NCBI GenBank assembly: GCA_949285425.1
Contig: CASEAJ010000122.1
Span: 1-59,679 of the forward strand
Source: an uncultured Porphyromonadaceae bacterium
GTDB lineage: Bacteria > Bacteroidota > Bacteroidia > Bacteroidales > Paludibacteraceae
Direction: 5' to 3'
Length of the DNA stretch: 59,679 bases
Shown: one piece after another, positions 52,375-59,679 of the stretch
Layout: the number at the start of each line of letters is the position of its first letter
Position numbering within the stretch: position 1 is the stretch's first letter
The notes under the pieces: model-generated
The model's database searches: none
What the model was told of the DNA's origin: nothing
Seen by the model: only the letters and a program-made list of their open reading frames with translations
Position numbers and translations under genes: made by a program

Positions 52375-53196
52375 ATGACAACAATCAGGTTTTCCAAAAT
52401 GCACGGTGCCGGCAACGACTACATTTATGTAGACACGACTCGCTATCCCATAGAACATCCGGCAAAGGCAGCCATCGCCTGGAGTGCCCCGCACACCGGC
52501 ATCGGCAGCGATGGATTGGTGCTGATTGGAAAATCGAATGTAGCCGACTTCAGCATGCGCATTTTCAACGCCGACGGTTCCGAAGCCCGTATGTGCGGCA
52601 ATGCCAGCCGCTGTATCGGCAAATATGTGTATGACTACAAACTGACAGGGAAAACAGAAATAAGCATTGAGACCTTATCGGGCATCAAAAACCTGAGACT
52701 GAACCTCGTTGACGACAAGGTGGAGACAGTGACAGTCGACATGGGCGCACCCTGCGACATTCATCCGGTACGGTTGGACGAAAGATACGGATACACCGAG
52801 GGCACAGCCGTTTCCATGGGCAACCCCCATCTTGTGATCTTTGTCGACGATGTTTCAAAGGTGGACCTGGAGCAGGTTGGTCCGTTACTGGAACACCACC
52901 CTCTTTTCCCCGACCGAACCAATGTGGAATTTGCCCAAATACTCCCCGACAACACCATACGCATGCGGGTTTGGGAACGCGGTTCCGGCATTACGCAGGC
53001 TTGCGGCACCGGAGCCTGTGCCACAGCAGTCGCCGCAGCAAATACCGGACGGTGCGGAAGCCGTTTGACTGTCATCATGGATGGCGGCACTTTGCAGATA
53101 GCATGGAACGATGCCGACGGACACATTTACATGACCGGACCGGCCGTTCACGTTTTCGACGGAGAAATAGATTTAACCAAAGACAACATAGCATAA
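52375..53196 (+). CDS. dapF: Diaminopimelate epimerase
   Basis: 273 residues from ATG 52375 ([20 protein letters not shown]). The two catalytic Cys blocks are present: [15 protein letters not shown] and [16 protein letters not shown]. It interconverts LL- and meso-diaminopimelate for lysine and peptidoglycan. Followed by dapL after 20 bp. Confidence 0.96.
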   Translation: MTTIRFSKMHGAGNDYIYVDTTRYPIEHPAKAAIAWSAPHTGIGSDGLVLIGKSNVADFSMRIFNADGSEARMCGNASRCIGKYVYDYKLTGKTEISIETLSGIKNLRLNLVDDKVETVTVDMGAPCDIHPVRLDERYGYTEGTAVSMGNPHLVIFVDDVSKVDLEQVGPLLEHHPLFPDRTNVEFAQILPDNTIRMRVWERGSGITQACGTGACATAVAAANTGRCGSRLTVIMDGGTLQIAWNDADGHIYMTGPAVHVFDGEIDLTKDNIA

Positions 53197-53216
53197 CATT
53201 ACTTCAAACAAAAAAT

Positions 53217-54449
53217 ATGGCACTCGTAAACGAACATTTTCTAAAATTACCCGGCAGCTATCTGTTCTCGGATATTGCCAAGAAAATAAACACCTTCCGG
53301 GTCACCCATCCAAAGCAGGGACTCATCCGCCTGGGCATTGGTGATGTCACACTCCCGCTACCTTCTGCATGCATCAACGCCATGCACAAAGCAGTGGACG
53401 AAATGGCCCGTGAAGAGAGCTTTCACGGTTACGGTCCGGAACAAGGATATTCCTTTCTCATTGAGGCCATACTGAAGCACGATTTTGCAAGCAGGGGAAT
53501 ACAACTTTCCTCCTCTGAAATATTCATCAATGATGGGGCCAAAAGCGACACTGGCAACATAGGCGAACTGCTGCGCTGGGACAACAGCATGGGTATCACC
53601 GACCCCGTATATCCGGTATACGTGGACAGCAACATCATGTGCGGCCGCTCCGGCGAGTTGGGACCAGACGGTGCATGGAGCAATGTCACCTACCTGCCCT
53701 GCACGGAAGCAAACGGATTCATACCCGCATTGCCACAACACCGGGTGGACCTTCTCTACTTGTGCTACCCCAACAACCCTACCGGCACCACACTGAGCAA
53801 AAGCGAACTGAAGAAATGGGTCGATTACGCCCTGGACAACGACACGCTCATCGTTTTCGACGCCGCTTACGAGGCCTATATCCGTGAAGATGACGTGCCT
53901 CATTCCATCTATGAAATAAAGGGAGCCAAGAAGTGCGCCATCGAAATACGCAGTTTCTCGAAAACCGCAGGCTTTACCGGACTGCGCTGTGGCTATACCG
54001 TAGTTCCGAAAGAACTGACGGCAGCCACCTTTACCGGTGACCGCATAGCCCTGAACAAATTGTGGAACCGACGTCAGTGTACCAAATTCAACGGCACCAG
54101 CTACATTTCACAGCGCGCCGCCGAAGCCATATACACTCCCGAAGGCAAACAACAGGTAAAAGCAAACATTGACTATTACATGCAGAATGCCACAACCATG
54201 AGAAAAGAACTCACGGCAGCCGGTCTGAAAGTATATGGAGGCGTCAATGCACCTTACCTGTGGCTGAAAACACCGAACGGCATCAGTTCGTGGCGTTTCT
54301 TCGAACAAATGCTTTACGAAGCCAATGTGGTGGGAACACCTGGAGTGGGATTCGGCCCCAGCGGGGAAGGATTCATTCGTCTGACCGCTTTCGGCAAGCA
54401 CGAAGACTGCCAGGAGGCCATGAGGCGCATACGCAAATGGATCGGATAA
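53217..54449 (+). CDS. dapL: LL-diaminopimelate aminotransferase
   Basis: 410 residues from ATG 53217 (MALVNEHFLKLPGSYLFSDI). The class I aminotransferase fold shows RLGIGDVTLPLP, EIFINDGAKSDTGNI, YLCYPNNPTGT and the PLP Lys in SFSKTAGFTGLRCGY. It makes LL-DAP directly from tetrahydrodipicolinate with glutamate as donor, so it uses the amino group supplied by glnN/gltBD. Longer in-frame readings overlap dapF. Confidence 0.96.
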   Translation: MALVNEHFLKLPGSYLFSDIAKKINTFRVTHPKQGLIRLGIGDVTLPLPSACINAMHKAVDEMAREESFHGYGPEQGYSFLIEAILKHDFASRGIQLSSSEIFINDGAKSDTGNIGELLRWDNSMGITDPVYPVYVDSNIMCGRSGELGPDGAWSNVTYLPCTEANGFIPALPQHRVDLLYLCYPNNPTGTTLSKSELKKWVDYALDNDTLIVFDAAYEAYIREDDVPHSIYEIKGAKKCAIEIRSFSKTAGFTGLRCGYTVVPKELTAATFTGDRIALNKLWNRRQCTKFNGTSYISQRAAEAIYTPEGKQQVKANIDYYMQNATTMRKELTAAGLKVYGGVNAPYLWLKTPNGISSWRFFEQMLYEANVVGTPGVGFGPSGEGFIRLTAFGKHEDCQEAMRRIRKWIG

Positions 54450-54499
54450 CTCCAAATACTATTTGTCACAACTTTCAAAACCTACAAAAAGCGAACATT

Positions 54500-56683
54500 A
54501 TGTCAAAACTAAGATTCAGAGTGGTGGAAACGGCTTTCAGCAAAAAGCCGGTTCACGTAGAAAGCCCGAAAGAACGTCCGTCGGAATACTTCGCCAAGTA
54601 TGTGTTCAACAAGGAAAAAATGTTCAGATACCTGCCGGGGAAAGTCTACGACAAACTGATTGACTCCATCGAAAACGGAGCTCCGTTGGACCGGAACGTT
54701 GCCAACGAAGTTGCCGAAGGCATGAAGAAATGGGCCGTTGAAATGGGGGCAACCCACTACACCCACTGGTTCCATCCCCTGACCGAAGGCACTGCCGAGA
54801 AACATGATGCCTTCGTAGAGCACGATGGCAAAGGCGGGATGATGGAAGAATTCACAGGAAAACTACTCGTACAACAAGAGCCCGATGCTTCCAGCTTTCC
54901 CAACGGAGGCATACGCAACACATTCGAAGCACGCGGCTACTCGGCCTGGGACCCTTCTTCACCGGCCTTTATCGTCGATGACACCTTGTGCATCCCAACC
55001 ATCTTCATTGCCTATACGGGCGAATCGCTCGACTACAAGGCCCCATTGCTCAAGGCCCTGCGTGCTGTTGACAAGGCGGCAACCGACGTATGCCGCTATT
55101 TCGACCCCAATGTGAAAAAAGTAAACGCCTACCTGGGATGGGAACAAGAATATTTTCTGGTAGATGAAGGCCTCTATGCCGCACGACCTGACCTGTTGCT
55201 GACCGGTCGCACGCTCATGGGACACGAGGCTTCAAAAAACCAGCAGCTGGAAGACCACTATTTCGGAGCCATACCTGCCCGCGTGGCCGCCTTCATGAAA
55301 GATCTGGAAATTGAAGCACTGAAACTGGGCATACCCGTCAAGACCCGTCATAACGAAGTCGCCCCCAACCAATTTGAACTGGCGCCCATTTACGAAGAAT
55401 GCAACCTGGCGGTAGACCACAACATGCTTATCATGGCTCTGATGCGCAAGATTGCCCGCAACCACGGTTTCCGCGTGCTGCTTCACGAAAAGCCATTCAA
55501 AGGGGTCAACGGAAGCGGCAAGCACAACAACTGGTCGCTGGGCACCGACACCGGTGTCATGCTCATGGCTCCCGGCAAGACCGCTGAAGAAAACCTGCGG
55601 TTCATCACTTTTATCGTAAACACGCTGATGGCCGTATACCGGCACAACGGTCTGCTGAAAGCCAGCATTTCGAGTGCTACCAACGCCCATCGTCTGGGAG
55701 CCAACGAAGCACCTCCTGCCATCATATCTTCGTTCCTCGGCAAGCAACTTTCACAAGTGCTGAAGCATATAGAAGAGAGTGATGATCTCGGCAACCTGAG
55801 CGGGAAACAAGGCATGAAACTGGATATTCCGCAAATACCCGAGTTGCTCATCGACAACACCGACCGCAACCGCACCAGTCCCTTCGCCTTTACCGGCAAC
55901 CGGTTCGAGTTCCGCGCTGTCGGTTCGGAAGCCAACTGTGCCAGTGCCATGATTGCCCTCAACGCCGCATTGGCCGAACAACTTGCCGACTTCAAGCGCG
56001 ATGTTGATGCCCTCATGGCACAAGGCGAAGAAAAAATGTCGGCCATTCTCAGTGTCATCCGACGCGACATCAAGACATGCAAACCCATACACTTTGATGG
56101 AAACGGCTACAGTGAAGAATGGAAAGCAGAAGCCGCCAAACGGGGACTGGATTGCGAAACAAGCGTACCGGTTATTTTCGACAATTATCTGACCGAAGAC
56201 AGTATCGCCATGTTCGAAAAAACCGGTGTCATGACCCGCAAGGAACTTGAAGCACGCAATGAAGTGAAATGGGAAATGTACACGAAGAAAATCCAAATTG
56301 AGGCACGCGTCCTGGGAGATCTGGCCATGAACCACATCATTCCGATTGCCACTCAATATCAAACCGGACTGATTGACAACGTGTACAAGTTGAGGTCACT
56401 TTTCCCCGCCGAAAAAGCAGCTGCATTGTCGGCCAAAAACATGGAACTCATCGAAGAGATTGCCAAACGGACCGCTTTCATCAAAGAGCACGTCGACGAA
56501 ATGGTAGCAGGACGCAAAGTAGCCAACAAACTGGATGACGAACGAGCCAAAGCTGTCGCCTACCATGACTGCATAGTGCCTATGATGGAAGAAATACGCT
56601 ATCACATTGACAAGCTCGAACTGATTGTCGACAACCAAATGTGGACCTTGCCCAAATACAGGGAACTGCTGTTTATCCGATAG
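54500..56683 (+). CDS. glnN: Glutamine synthetase type III
   Basis: 727 residues from ATG 54500 (MSKLRFRVVETAF), the large GSIII form. Family blocks: THWFHPLTEGTAEKHDAF, GWEQEYFLVDEGLYAARPDL, NEVAPNQFELAPIYEECNLAVDHN, LHEKPFKGVNGSGKHNNWSLGTDTG, SSATNAHRLGANEAPPAIISSFLG. It makes glutamine from glutamate, ammonia and ATP. Together with the gltBD-asnB operon 3 kb upstream it completes a GS-GOGAT pathway. A terminator follows at 56716. Confidence 0.96.
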   Translation: MSKLRFRVVETAFSKKPVHVESPKERPSEYFAKYVFNKEKMFRYLPGKVYDKLIDSIENGAPLDRNVANEVAEGMKKWAVEMGATHYTHWFHPLTEGTAEKHDAFVEHDGKGGMMEEFTGKLLVQQEPDASSFPNGGIRNTFEARGYSAWDPSSPAFIVDDTLCIPTIFIAYTGESLDYKAPLLKALRAVDKAATDVCRYFDPNVKKVNAYLGWEQEYFLVDEGLYAARPDLLLTGRTLMGHEASKNQQLEDHYFGAIPARVAAFMKDLEIEALKLGIPVKTRHNEVAPNQFELAPIYEECNLAVDHNMLIMALMRKIARNHGFRVLLHEKPFKGVNGSGKHNNWSLGTDTGVMLMAPGKTAEENLRFITFIVNTLMAVYRHNGLLKASISSATNAHRLGANEAPPAIISSFLGKQLSQVLKHIEESDDLGNLSGKQGMKLDIPQIPELLIDNTDRNRTSPFAFTGNRFEFRAVGSEANCASAMIALNAALAEQLADFKRDVDALMAQGEEKMSAILSVIRRDIKTCKPIHFDGNGYSEEWKAEAAKRGLDCETSVPVIFDNYLTEDSIAMFEKTGVMTRKELEARNEVKWEMYTKKIQIEARVLGDLAMNHIIPIATQYQTGLIDNVYKLRSLFPAEKAAALSAKNMELIEEIAKRTAFIKEHVDEMVAGRKVANKLDDERAKAVAYHDCIVPMMEEIRYHIDKLELIVDNQMWTLPKYRELLFIR

Positions 56684-56715
56684 ACAGCACCCCTACGCAC
56701 AAACCTACAAACAGG

Positions 56716-56758
56716 AAGGGGAGAAACCGGGACTCACAATCCCGATTTCTCCCCTTTT
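56716..56758. terminator. Terminator after glnN (probably bidirectional)
   Basis: AAGGGGAGAAACCGGGA pairs with TCCCGATTTCTCCCCTT (one mismatch) across a short loop, with T and A flanks. It lies between glnN and the convergent SUI1-type gene. Confidence 0.88.
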
Positions 56759-56806
56759 ACGTATGCGACAGGAAAGAATGGCGAAAGACTGCGTCTTTTC
56801 ACCCCC

Positions 56807-57151
56807 TTACTTGAAATTTATCTTCTTCACCTTGTAGCCCATAGCGAGCAACAGTTCCGACACTTTCACACGCACATCGCCTTGTATCAGCATCTCGCCA
56901 CCGCGTGCCGAACCTCCGGCACCACATTTCACCTTCAATGTCTTTGCCAGTTCCTTCAATTCCTCATCCGGACCTTCAAAGCCCGTTATCAGCGTGGCAG
57001 GCTTGCCGTTGCGCTTATCCAGCTCCACCCGCAGCGTCTGCTTCTTGTCCGAGGCCGGGACATCAGCCTGCCCATCCGGTTCAAGCGCATCATCATCCGC
57101 CTTCGGCACCGCCGCATACAAGGCACCCAATTTGTCTTTCCAGTCTTCCAT
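56807..57151 (-). CDS. SUI1/eIF1-like translation factor (YciH type)
   Basis: 114 residues. An acidic N-terminal linker (KADDDALEPDGQADVPASDKKQ) leads into the SUI1 domain: LRVELDKRNGKPATLITGFEGPDEELKELAKTLKVKCGAGGSARGGEMLIQGD. It is predicted to act on start-codon selection, though its bacterial role is not settled. It follows pyk with 15 bp between. Confidence 0.93.
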   Translation of the reverse strand: MEDWKDKLGALYAAVPKADDDALEPDGQADVPASDKKQTLRVELDKRNGKPATLITGFEGPDEELKELAKTLKVKCGAGGSARGGEMLIQGDVRVKVSELLLAMGYKVKKINFK

Positions 57152-57166
57152 CCGAATCTGCTGAAA

Positions 57167-58609
57167 TCAAAAGTTCGGCAACAGATATTTGTCTCTCGAC
57201 TGGAATATCTTGTCAACCCGGTTTATTTCAAGGAATGTGGTACCGAATCCTGCGCCAAAACTGCCGCTCAAGTAGCATACCGAGTCTGTTTCGGCCAACA
57301 ACCCGCAGTGCATCAGCACCTGCAAACCATGCAAGAAGTATTCCTGCGTATTGGCCAGTTCGTTCTGATAAACCGGGAACACTCCGTAGGACAAAGCCAG
57401 TTCGCGGGTGGTCCGTTCGTGATAGCACAAAGCCAGCACCGGGTTCGTTCCACGATAGGCCGCCAGATAACGGGCAGTCTTCCCGCTGTACGAATCGGTT
57501 ATCAACGCCTTCGTATGCAACTTGTCACCGGCATCCACCGCTGCAGCCGCCAGGAACGACGTCACATCATCCACCGACATGGGAATAGGAATGTCGTTTT
57601 CGGCCATTTTTGTCAGTTCCGCCTCCTTGGCCACCTTGGCCATCGTACGCACAGCCTCCACCGGATATTTTCCGTAAGCCGTCTCGCCACTCAACATAAG
57701 CGCATCGGTACGGTAATAAATGGCATTGGCAATGTCGGTCACTTCCGCACGCGTAGGACGCGGATTGTTGATCATCGAATGCAACATTTGCGTAGCCACG
57801 ATAACCGGCTTCTTCGCCATGACACATTTGCGTATCAGCTTGCGCTGAATACCGGGTATTTTTTCCTGCGGCACTTCAATGCCCAAGTCTCCACGCGCAA
57901 TCATCACACCATAGCAATGTTCCAATATCTCATCGATATTGTCAACACCTTCCTGGTTTTCTATCTTCGCTATGATTTTTATCGGGCTGTTATGTTCGTC
58001 CAGAATTTTCTGAATGTCCTGCAGGTCTTCCTTGTTGCGCACAAACGAATGGGCAATAAAGTCCAGGTTCTGTTCTATGGCGAACAATATGTTCTGCCGG
58101 TCACGTTCTGTGATGGACGGCAGGTTAATGCGCACGCCCGGCACGTTCACACTTTTACGCGAGCCCAGTTCCCCATCATTCATGGCACGGCACAACAGGC
58201 AGTCGGCCGTCTTTTCTTCCACCTTCAGGTCAATATCCCCATCATCAATCAGAATGTCGTCGCCCACATGCAGGTCGCGCACGAAAAACGGATAACTCAC
58301 CGCAATGCATTCTTTGGTGGACACCATGTCGGGATTGCCGGTCAGACGTATCAGGTCGCCTGTCTTGATCAGGATTTTATCACCTTGCGCCACGGTCGTA
58401 CGCACTTCCGGACCCTTCGTGTCAATGAGCAGCGCAATCTTGTTGCTCACGGCACGCACATTGTTTATAATTTTAAGAAACCCATCCCGCTGCAAGTGCG
58501 CTGAGTTCATGCGCACCACGTTCATACCTTCCTTGTAAAGCTGACGGATGAAATCGACATCACATCGCTTGTCGCTTATCGTCGCGACAATTTTTGTATA
58601 TTTTGACAT
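57167..58609 (-). CDS. pyk: Pyruvate kinase
   Basis: 480 residues. TKIVATISDKRCDVDFIRQLYKEGMNVVRMNSAH, IALLIDTKGPEVRT, MIARGDLGIEVPQEKIPGIQR, PVIVATQMLHSMI and RAEVTDIANAIYYRTDALMLSGETAYGKYP are all conserved. The C-terminal effector domain is complete. It makes pyruvate and ATP from phosphoenolpyruvate. The stop of aroQ lies 59 bp upstream, so aroQ and pyk may be cotranscribed. Confidence 0.96.
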   Translation of the reverse strand: MSKYTKIVATISDKRCDVDFIRQLYKEGMNVVRMNSAHLQRDGFLKIINNVRAVSNKIALLIDTKGPEVRTTVAQGDKILIKTGDLIRLTGNPDMVSTKECIAVSYPFFVRDLHVGDDILIDDGDIDLKVEEKTADCLLCRAMNDGELGSRKSVNVPGVRINLPSITERDRQNILFAIEQNLDFIAHSFVRNKEDLQDIQKILDEHNSPIKIIAKIENQEGVDNIDEILEHCYGVMIARGDLGIEVPQEKIPGIQRKLIRKCVMAKKPVIVATQMLHSMINNPRPTRAEVTDIANAIYYRTDALMLSGETAYGKYPVEAVRTMAKVAKEAELTKMAENDIPIPMSVDDVTSFLAAAAVDAGDKLHTKALITDSYSGKTARYLAAYRGTNPVLALCYHERTTRELALSYGVFPVYQNELANTQEYFLHGLQVLMHCGLLAETDSVCYLSGSFGAGFGTTFLEINRVDKIFQSRDKYLLPNF

Positions 58610-58668
58610 AACAATATATTATTCAGCAATCAAAAAAATGCCTTTGTTAACCGACAATCACTCATGCT

Positions 58669-59103
58669 TCATTCTTTCCCGGCCTGAAGCAGGGCCTCTA
58701 CCGCCAAACGGTACGAATCGAGTCCGAAACCGGCTATACATCCCGCACAAGCCGCGGCCAGAAACGAATGCTGCCGATAGGCCTCGCGTGCATACACGTT
58801 TGAGATGTGCACTTCAACCACCGGCGCCGTCACGGCACGAATGGCATCACCTATCGCAATGGAAGTGTGGGTATAGGCACCGGCATTCAGCACAATGCCA
58901 TCGCAGGCGAAACCGGCTTCCTGAATCTTGTCAATCAGTACCCCTTCCACGTTCGACTGGAAATACTCCAGTTCGGCCCGTCCGGCATACATCTGCCGCA
59001 ATTCAAGAAAAAAGTCCTCGAATCCACGCTCGCCATACACCGAGGGTTCCCGCCGTCCCAACAAATTCAAGTTAGGCCCGTTCAGTATAAGAATCTTCTT
59101 CAT
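58669..59103 (-). CDS. aroQ: 3-dehydroquinate dehydratase, type II
   Basis: 144 residues from ATG 59103 (MKKILILNGPNLNLLGRREPSVYG). QSNVEGVLIDKIQEAG, IVLNAGAYTHTSIAIGDAI, VEVHISNVYAREAYRQHSF and GFGLDSYRLAV match the dodecameric type II enzyme of the shikimate pathway. The longer in-frame reading upstream crosses the promoter at 59191-59221 and is rejected. Confidence 0.95.
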   Translation of the reverse strand: MKKILILNGPNLNLLGRREPSVYGERGFEDFFLELRQMYAGRAELEYFQSNVEGVLIDKIQEAGFACDGIVLNAGAYTHTSIAIGDAIRAVTAPVVEVHISNVYAREAYRQHSFLAAACAGCIAGFGLDSYRLAVEALLQAGKE

Positions 59104-59190
59104 ACGCGTCTGCATTCTGTCGTTTATTCTGCCCCGGAGCACACCTGCCGCAAAAAACCGACAAGCAAACATTCCGGAAACATTCGGCTG

Positions 59191-59221
59191 CAAAAATACA
59201 ACATTTGACAATTCTATACAA
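59191..59221 (-). promoter_or_regulatory. Bacteroidetes promoter for aroQ
   Basis: On the minus strand TTG (59219-59221) and TATTTTTG (59191-59198) are 20 bp apart; the ATG at 59103 is about 90 bp downstream. A plus-strand -7 match (TAACTTTG, 59299-59306) lies nearby, possibly for a gene beyond the window. Confidence 0.65.
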
Positions 59222-59437
59222 GTGTACACGCCCCGTTCTGCACATCCACATTCAAAATGAGCAGGAATTGCAAACCATAAAAGACCGGATATTTTTCATA
59301 ACTTTGTCCGGGGTCATTCACGTCAAGTTCTACATGGAAAAGTCTCATGAAAAATTGACGCAGTCCGGTGCAAGTTCCCGACAAAAAAAAGGATTTTTTG
59401 TGAGTTCAAGCCCACGATGTCGCACGTTTATGCCTTT

Positions 59438-59547
59438 GAAGTTATCGTCTCACATATATGAAACACTTGTACCACAGCTGTGGGACTAATGTTTCACAGC
59501 TGTGAGACTAATGTCCCACTGCTGTGGGACGACAACTTCATGTCATT
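59438..59547. repeat. Tandem-dyad element B2 (22-bp units)
   Basis: Four exact 22-bp units start at 59447, 59469, 59491 and 59513, e.g. GTTTCACAGCTGTGAGAC and GTCCCACTGCTGTGGGAC with TAAT linkers. Arms change from CCCAC/GTGGG to TTCAC/GTGAG as pairs. The outer ends, GAAGTTATCGTCTCAC and GTGGGACGACAACTTC, are an inverted repeat with two mismatches. The left end TTTATGCCTTTGAAGTTATC closely matches B1. It lies 24 bp before the 32-bp-spaced repeats. Confidence 0.9.
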
Positions 59548-59557
59548 TAACGAATAA

Positions 59558-59679
59558 GGTTGACTTAAAATATCTTAATGCATAAAAGAGGTTGACTCAG
59601 ATTTGACTTATGTTTATATTGGGTTGACTCGTTTGTCAACTATTCACTTGTCGGGTTGACTTTTCTGTTTGTCCGTACA
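59558..59679 (+). repeat. GGTTGACT direct repeats at exact 32-bp spacing
   Basis: GGTTGACTT or GGTTGACTC begins at 59558, 59590, 59622 and 59654, always 32 bp apart (about three helical turns). The intervening 23-24 bp share little. TTGACT (59603) and GTCAAC (59635) occur in between. The array runs to the window edge, so its full length is not known. Best read as a row of binding sites; type unclear. Confidence 0.72.

Noticed and set aside
56882..58504. 540-residue plus-strand reading frame
   Set aside because: Antisense to pyk and the SUI1 gene; His/Arg-rich shadow.
59558..59679. Regular 32-bp spacing as a CRISPR array
   Set aside because: The conserved part is only 8-9 bp; CRISPR repeats are at least about 23 bp, and no cas genes are present.

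Overview
The window is a piece of a Bacteroidales chromosome (Bacteroides/Prevotella-like gut or oral lineage; genus not resolvable from sequence alone). Supporting evidence: promoters of the TAnnTTTG (-7) type with a TTG/TTTG box about 20 bp upstream, TonB-dependent receptors with carboxypeptidase-regulatory-like N-termini, two proteins with type IX secretion (T9SS) C-terminal tails, DUF4421/DUF4271/DUF4491 proteins, a type III glutamine synthetase, the LL-diaminopimelate aminotransferase lysine route, and the Bacteroidetes order DUF4271-hemD-rnpA-yidD-lpxK. I see no tRNA, rRNA, insertion sequence, prophage or CRISPR array.

Layout. 1-4200: a TPP riboswitch in front of an outer-membrane thiamine-type TonB receptor, then a DUF4421 protein. 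4400-9900 (minus strand): a second TonB receptor, a Cys-rich SagB-type lipoprotein, a CBS/CorC membrane protein and DUF4491. 10300-13600: CPBP protease, a small membrane protein, a T9SS-tailed small protein and an IdeS/Mac-like cysteine protease. 14000-21230: a TetR-controlled efflux operon (TolC, HlyD, two ABC ATPases that together equal YbhF, two ABC-2 permeases) with a half-gene of a four-helix-bundle protein inside it. 21300-25300 (minus): 4Fe-4S membrane protein, ferredoxin-type aldo/keto reductase, DUF1893, ECF S component. 25800-30560: LOG protein, then DUF4271, hemD, rnpA, yidD, lpxK, purine nucleoside phosphorylase. 30600-32100: a redox locus (ArsR regulator plus thioredoxin lipoprotein, divergent from peroxiredoxin bcp) with a clear ArsR-type operator. 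32150-36010 (minus): macro-like protein, secreted endonuclease I, cysS, DnaJ protein. 36540-42810 (minus): purF-carA-carB. 43800-51470: gltB-gltD-asnB. 52370-56690: dapF-dapL-glnN. 56800-59100 (minus): SUI1 protein, pyruvate kinase, aroQ. The middle-right half is therefore dominated by glutamine/glutamate nitrogen: purF, carA, gltB, asnB and glnN all make or spend glutamine amide nitrogen.

The most unusual signal is not a gene. Five intergenic elements (153-252, 10038-10141, 25586-25686, 51782-51905, 59438-59547) share one design: four tandem 22-bp units, each an inverted repeat, the whole bounded by longer terminal inverted repeats. The arms alternate so that dyad centres fall about every 11 bp, and arm sequences differ between elements while pairing is kept. 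A sixth array (36249-36424) has 22-bp units with 11-bp half units. Most of them lie upstream of predicted promoters and outside predicted transcripts, which favours a DNA-level role. Directly after the last element, GGTTGACT recurs four times at an exact 32-bp spacing up to the window edge. I do not recognise these as a described family.
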